Source: a virus. From it: 31,864 bases of DNA. Position numbers and translations under genes: made by a program. Numbering within the stretch: position 1 is the stretch's first letter; the number at the start of each line of letters is the position of its first letter. Under the pieces are notes generated by a model. The model saw only the letters and a list, made by a program, of their open reading frames with translations, did no database searches and had not been told where the DNA came from. The DNA is taken from positions 1 through 31,864 of IMG/VR virus record IMGVR_UViG_3300032820_000064. One strand, given 5' to 3'. Positions 29,244 to 31,864 of the stretch are shown in pieces.

Positions 29244-29719
29244 TGAGCAAAGCAAAACAAAAGGGGACCGCTTGGGAAACTGAGTGTGTTCGTTTCTTAT
29301 CACACATAATATTTGGAGGACCGAAAGGCTTTCGTCGATCACCTCTGTCTGGGAATAAAGACACCGGGGACATCGAGAGTGCGTGGCTTCCTGAGTTTGT
29401 ATTCGAATGTAAGAACCGGAAGGATGCGTTGTCTTCTTTGTCGGAGATAATGAAGGAGACAGAACAGGAAAGAATTAATGGTGACGCAGACTATGGGGTA
29501 GCACTTGTGAAGCGTCGGAACTTTGGGACTGGCGGTGCGTATGTTGTTATGGAGTTTGCTCACTTTGCAGGCATGTTAAAAGAATGGCTAGATATGAAAG
29601 AAAGGATCCAAGTTGGGGGAACTAATCAACCTGAACGCCCCTTACCACCCAGAGTTCGAGAGCATGACACATATGCTGAACAGTTGGTGGAAGGCACAGA
29701 AACAGAAACCGTTAGTTAA
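29243..29719 (+). CDS. Hjc-like PD-(D/E)XK Holliday junction resolvase or endonuclease, 158 aa
   Basis: The N-terminal 60 residues carry the archaeal-type Holliday junction resolvase pattern: KGTAWETECVRFL with Glu12, RSPLSGNKDTGDI with Asp43, and EFVFECKN with Glu55 and Lys57. The rest of the domain (VALVKRRNFGTGGAYVVMEF) is of fitting length to about residue 120, and the final 40 residues are a polar tail that overlaps the next gene in another frame. It probably cleaves branched DNA made during replication and recombination before packaging. It is placed with the Cas4-like nuclease, annealing protein and SSB. Confidence 0.8.
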   Translation: MSKAKQKGTAWETECVRFLSHIIFGGPKGFRRSPLSGNKDTGDIESAWLPEFVFECKNRKDALSSLSEIMKETEQERINGDADYGVALVKRRNFGTGGAYVVMEFAHFAGMLKEWLDMKERIQVGGTNQPERPLPPRVREHDTYAEQLVEGTETETVS

Positions 29720-29957
29720 GCCTACAAGAATCCGGCACATCGTTCAGATGGCCGTACAAGCGGGCTGGAGCTTAAATGAATGCTATGACGCACTGGAGAT
29801 TACGTGGGCGTTTACTGAATCAGCATTCGAAACTGCGTTACGCCGACAAAAAGATGAGAACGATAACAAGTTTGGCAAACTCGGAAAGAGAATACTAAAG
29901 TTAAGGAAGGAAAGAATAAATGGGGAAAGTAAACAGAACCCGGAGAGCGGGCTATAG
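29613..29957 (+). CDS. Early helical protein, 114 aa, overlapping the resolvase gene
   Basis: Starting at TTG 29613, with AAAGGA seven bases upstream, it overlaps the preceding gene by 107 nt in a different frame. The alternative start is ATG 29664 (97 aa) with a weaker site. The N-terminus NLNAPYHPEFESM reads like real protein, which favours the longer form. The core HIVQMAVQAGWSLNECYDALEI is helix-turn-helix-like, and the C-terminus is strongly basic (GKLGKRILKLRKER). Nucleic-acid binding is likely; the exact role is unknown. Confidence 0.6.
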   Translation: MGELINLNAPYHPEFESMTHMLNSWWKAQKQKPLVKPTRIRHIVQMAVQAGWSLNECYDALEITWAFTESAFETALRRQKDENDNKFGKLGKRILKLRKERINGESKQNPESGL

Positions 29958-30156
29958 CTGTAGAGGGAAACCTTCGCCAGCGAATTATGGTAATGGGTGT
30001 AAGTGCGTTGATTGTTTAGAGGAACATCGCAAATACCAAGAGAACTATCGGCAGAAGAAACGGAAGGCGCAGGGTGGTGTGCGACGTGACACTTCTCTGG
30101 TCGAGCATGATGCGTTCACTCGTGAACAGATTCTTACAGCACGGGGAATGAAATGA
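29920..30156 (+). CDS. Basic Cys-motif protein, 78 aa, of a type common in actinophages
   Basis: The pattern YGNGCKCVDCLEEHRKYQ (residues about 23-40), with C-x-C-x2-C followed by a basic helix, recurs in small proteins of actinobacteria and their phages (GCRCDxCRxAxxxY). Function is not known. The short Cys cluster plus Arg/Lys suggests nucleic-acid binding. AAGGAAGG precedes the ATG. It overlaps the previous gene by 38 nt and the next by ATGA. Confidence 0.68.
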   Translation: MGKVNRTRRAGYSCRGKPSPANYGNGCKCVDCLEEHRKYQENYRQKKRKAQGGVRRDTSLVEHDAFTREQILTARGMK

Positions 30157-30398
30157 GTGTCGCTGGTTGTGGAAAATGTGCTGACTCAGTTAGTGATGAT
30201 GTCGCTGCCCTCAATTTTGATAGATGGGATGAGCATCCAGAGATCAGCCAGCCATGCATAATATTGCAAGGCACATTACATGATGGCTTCGAGGCTGTCG
30301 GACCGTTCAACGGATTTGACTCGGCTGCTGATTATGCTGAACATCTTGTTACGTCAACATGGATTATGACTTTGATGGAGCCCGCGCTTTATGAATGA
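30153..30398 (+). CDS. Early hypothetical protein, 81 aa
   Basis: An acidic product with C6-x2-C9 near the start, then an alternating strand region (QPCIILQGTLHDGFEAVGPF) and a C-terminal helix (DYAEHLVTSTWIMTLMEPAL). The middle resembles small alpha/beta phage proteins with a G-P-F-x-x-F/D-A pattern of unknown function. It begins in an ATGA overlap and ends eight bases into the following gene. Confidence 0.62.
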   Translation: MSVAGCGKCADSVSDDVAALNFDRWDEHPEISQPCIILQGTLHDGFEAVGPFNGFDSAADYAEHLVTSTWIMTLMEPALYE

Positions 30399-30744
30399 TA
30401 CCGAAGCTGATGAAGTACTTATGCTTATGTCACAACTCTGGTTCAAGTCCAGCACTATTCCAGAAGGAACGTTGAAGCTGTGGCATACATCGCTGAAGAG
30501 TTTACAGAAAACTGTGGCAGCGAAATGCATTAACGAATTGACACGCCAGTACCCGTATTGGCCTGCGATCTCTGAGTTCAGGACGCACTACCAGTCGTTA
30601 CTTCGTCGTGACCAAATGGAAATCAAAGCAATCGAAAGAAAATATCTCCCAAGAGAAGAGAACCTTGAAAGGCTAAGGGAGATGCGGAAGTCATTAAAGG
30701 GACCGGAATGGGACAGCGAAGTAAACCAACAGAACGAGGGCTAG
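30391..30744 (+). CDS. Possible helicase-loader or replication accessory protein, 117 aa
   Basis: A helical protein: EADEVLMLMSQLWFKSST, then LKLWHTSLKSLQKTVAAKCINELTRQYPYWPAISEFRTHY and a basic, charged end. A short helical bundle with W-x-x-x-L, a pair of long helices and a P-x-I-x-E-F near the middle is reminiscent of G39P-type helicase loaders, which help the replicative helicase onto phage origins. Similarity is loose and may be structural only. It is the last gene of the tightly overlapping early string. Confidence 0.5.
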   Translation: MNDTEADEVLMLMSQLWFKSSTIPEGTLKLWHTSLKSLQKTVAAKCINELTRQYPYWPAISEFRTHYQSLLRRDQMEIKAIERKYLPREENLERLREMRKSLKGPEWDSEVNQQNEG

Positions 30745-30757
30745 CCGGTTGGTTGCC

Positions 30758-30812
30758 GGTGAAGGGGCGTCAGGGATTTTATCCTTTCTACCTTGGCGTC
30801 CCGCCCTTTACC
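30758..30812 (+). repeat. Long intergenic hairpin after the early gene string
   Basis: 30758-30769 pairs with 30802-30812 over 11 bp with one G-U and one bulge, around a 32-nt loop that itself can form GGGAT/ATCC. There is no T tract. The right arm (TTTACC at 30807-30812) can instead pair with GGTAAA just downstream, so two competing structures are possible. The array core is absent from the loop. Confidence 0.5.
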
Positions 30813-30858
30813 TCACATTGAGTGGTAAAATGCTGATAGCCGTGACTAGGAGTAAAAT

Positions 30859-31029
30859 ATGAAAGTCAAGGTACAACCAGTTCCAGCACGAATTGGCGCA
30901 GGATTAAGTATCCAAGGGTATGCAGTTATCTGCGACAGCCAGATTCGTGAATGGTACAGAACAAAAACAGAAGCGGAACGAATGGCTGAGTTAATTAAAG
31001 AGGATTCAGAAAACCCGGAAGATTACTAA
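30859..31029 (+). CDS. Small hypothetical protein, 56 aa
   Basis: The ATG follows CTAGGAGTAAAAT, a good ribosome-binding site. The protein has a beta hairpin-like start (MKVKVQPVPARIGAGLSIQG), then YAVICDSQIREWYRTKTEAE and a helix, the layout of small phage proteins of about 55 residues in which a strand pair is followed by a helix that reads like a DUF2188-type element. No function is claimed. It is separated from the early string by the hairpin above. Confidence 0.65.
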   Translation: MKVKVQPVPARIGAGLSIQGYAVICDSQIREWYRTKTEAERMAELIKEDSENPEDY

Positions 31030-31187
31030 TGATAATAGACGCCCGAGGTTGGACAGAATGGGAAGCATCTGACTTCAAACGGCATGGGACTATAGCAAAA
31101 TATTTGATTGGGGAATGTCGTTGCAAGAAATGTGAGACACGTATCTTGCAATACGATCCCATCCCAAGAATGATTGACTTTCTCTAA
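31029..31187 (+). CDS. Small basic Cys-containing protein, 52 aa
   Basis: It starts in a TAATG overlap with the preceding stop. GECRCKKCETRI (residues 28-39) gives C-x-C-x2-C in a basic setting, and the start DARGWTEWEASDFKRHG is amphipathic. The Cys pattern resembles half of a zinc ribbon. It is the last rightward gene and overlaps the convergent exonuclease gene by four bases. Confidence 0.6.
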   Translation: MIIDARGWTEWEASDFKRHGTIAKYLIGECRCKKCETRILQYDPIPRMIDFL

Positions 31188-31864
31188 ACAACTTCAGGAC
31201 GTGCCACGTTTTCAGCCAGCCTCGCCCTGCAATAAGACCGACAGCGTTGACATTGATACTGCTGATACATCATGGTCCGAGTCACCCGAGTACCACGCTT
31301 TTGCAGCACGTTGTTGCCGCACGTCGGACATGCATGTGAAGTTGCGTCGATCACGTTTCTATTGGGATGTGTGGTAGCCCACGGACGTAACCGTTCGTAC
31401 ACATCGACAAGAAGATCTACATCCTGTTTGGCATATTTCTTCATGGTTCCCCATGCTTTAACGTCACCCCTCATGCAACCCACCCATGTTTGGAATCCTC
31501 CTGTGGCTTCTTTACCTCCGAGTCCAAGGTGTTCTCCGAGGTGTCCTAGCCTGTTGCTGTTGAATTTGAAATGTCTTCGTGCGATCTTTAATGTGTCAAC
31601 GGTTTGGTAATGGCTGGTTGGGCCGAGGTCATGGTAAGCGAACCGGGCGTTGGCTTTCTTTATATCGAATGCGTCAGAGTTGTGGCCGATAACCACGTCA
31701 GCTTCATCCAATAATTTCCACAGCTTTTCGATAACATGCAAATCGTTTTCAGGATCGCTGCCATAAAGCTCAAAGTCTTGAAGGCTTACAACGTGAGTAG
31801 ATTTTTGGTCTTCCCATTTGTATGAGAAGCACAGTATGTACCATTCTCGTACGTGTTCGATCAC
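31184..31864 (-). CDS. DnaQ-like 3'-5' exonuclease with C-terminal zinc ribbon, N-terminus cut by right edge
   Basis: The frame is open to the right edge (226 codons shown). It carries VVIGHNSDAFDIKKAN (the Exo II motif region, with Asp/His/Asn), VDTLKIARRHFKFNSNRLGHLG and KYAKQDVDLL (Exo III, YxxxD). The Exo I D-x-E is not in the window and should lie just upstream, so the start is outside. After the nuclease, two knuckles CPTC and CQRC with a nearby Cys make a zinc ribbon (last about 45 residues). Such proteins proofread or trim DNA in phage replication, sometimes as a stand-alone partner of a polymerase. It is transcribed toward the early genes and converges with them. Confidence 0.85.
   Translation of the reverse strand: MIEHVREWYILCFSYKWEDQKSTHVVSLQDFELYGSDPENDLHVIEKLWKLLDEADVVIGHNSDAFDIKKANARFAYHDLGPTSHYQTVDTLKIARRHFKFNSNRLGHLGEHLGLGGKEATGGFQTWVGCMRGDVKAWGTMKKYAKQDVDLLVDVYERLRPWATTHPNRNVIDATSHACPTCGNNVLQKRGTRVTRTMMYQQYQCQRCRSYCRARLAENVARPEVV

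Overview
The window is a contiguous piece of a tailed double-stranded DNA bacteriophage genome. The left two thirds (about 1-21,090) are almost entirely one leftward (minus-strand) late block: terminase large subunit, portal, a giant 2007-residue internal virion protein, a virion protein with a lysozyme-like domain, a scaffold, an N4-gp56/P22-type major capsid protein, fibre or adhesin genes and an N-acetylmuramoyl-alanine amidase cut by the left edge. No major tail or sheath genes are seen, so a podovirus-like particle is the best guess (inference). The host is probably an actinobacterium. This rests on the single-cluster ferredoxin type, on promoter-like -10 boxes placed directly before start codons, and on small Cys proteins of a kind common in actinophages. 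It is a weak inference.

Late block: 44, 65, 93, 147 and 94-residue small genes (two with one membrane segment, one with 13 cysteines), then terminase, portal and the large virion proteins, packed with 1-nt TAATG or TGATG stop/start overlaps. It is interrupted at 4.7-5.0 kb by a rightward ferredoxin gene, an auxiliary metabolic gene. Back-to-back promoter candidates there would start the ferredoxin to the right and the scaffold/capsid group to the left.

The control region (21.1-22.9 kb) has divergent promoter candidates. It is followed by about 650 nt without a credible gene but with at least 16 stable hairpins and a pseudoknot, which looks like a large ornate non-coding RNA. Next come an orphan 245-residue gene and a strong intrinsic terminator. 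The module is more GC-rich than the genes to its right.

The rightward early block (23.0-31.2 kb) holds a protein resembling the C-terminal half of IS110-family transposases, then an array of hairpins, then a replication/recombination cluster: DUF932 protein, winged-helix protein, Cas4-like Fe-S nuclease, Rad52-like annealing protein, SSB, Hjc-like resolvase and a possible helicase-loader-like protein. A leftward DnaQ-like exonuclease, open at the right edge, converges on it.

The most unusual feature is the array at 23,949-24,412. Hairpins with stems of 10-20 bp all close loops of exactly 30 nt (one exception of 36), with a degenerate 8-nt core (CGATACCC-like) exactly in the loop centre and always in the same orientation. 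Nearly all non-Watson-Crick positions are G-U wobbles in the rightward transcript, one stem position covaries, and a further copy with an unrelated stem lies at 25,420-25,477. I do not recognise this element. It looks like a phage-encoded structured RNA family or regulatory array.
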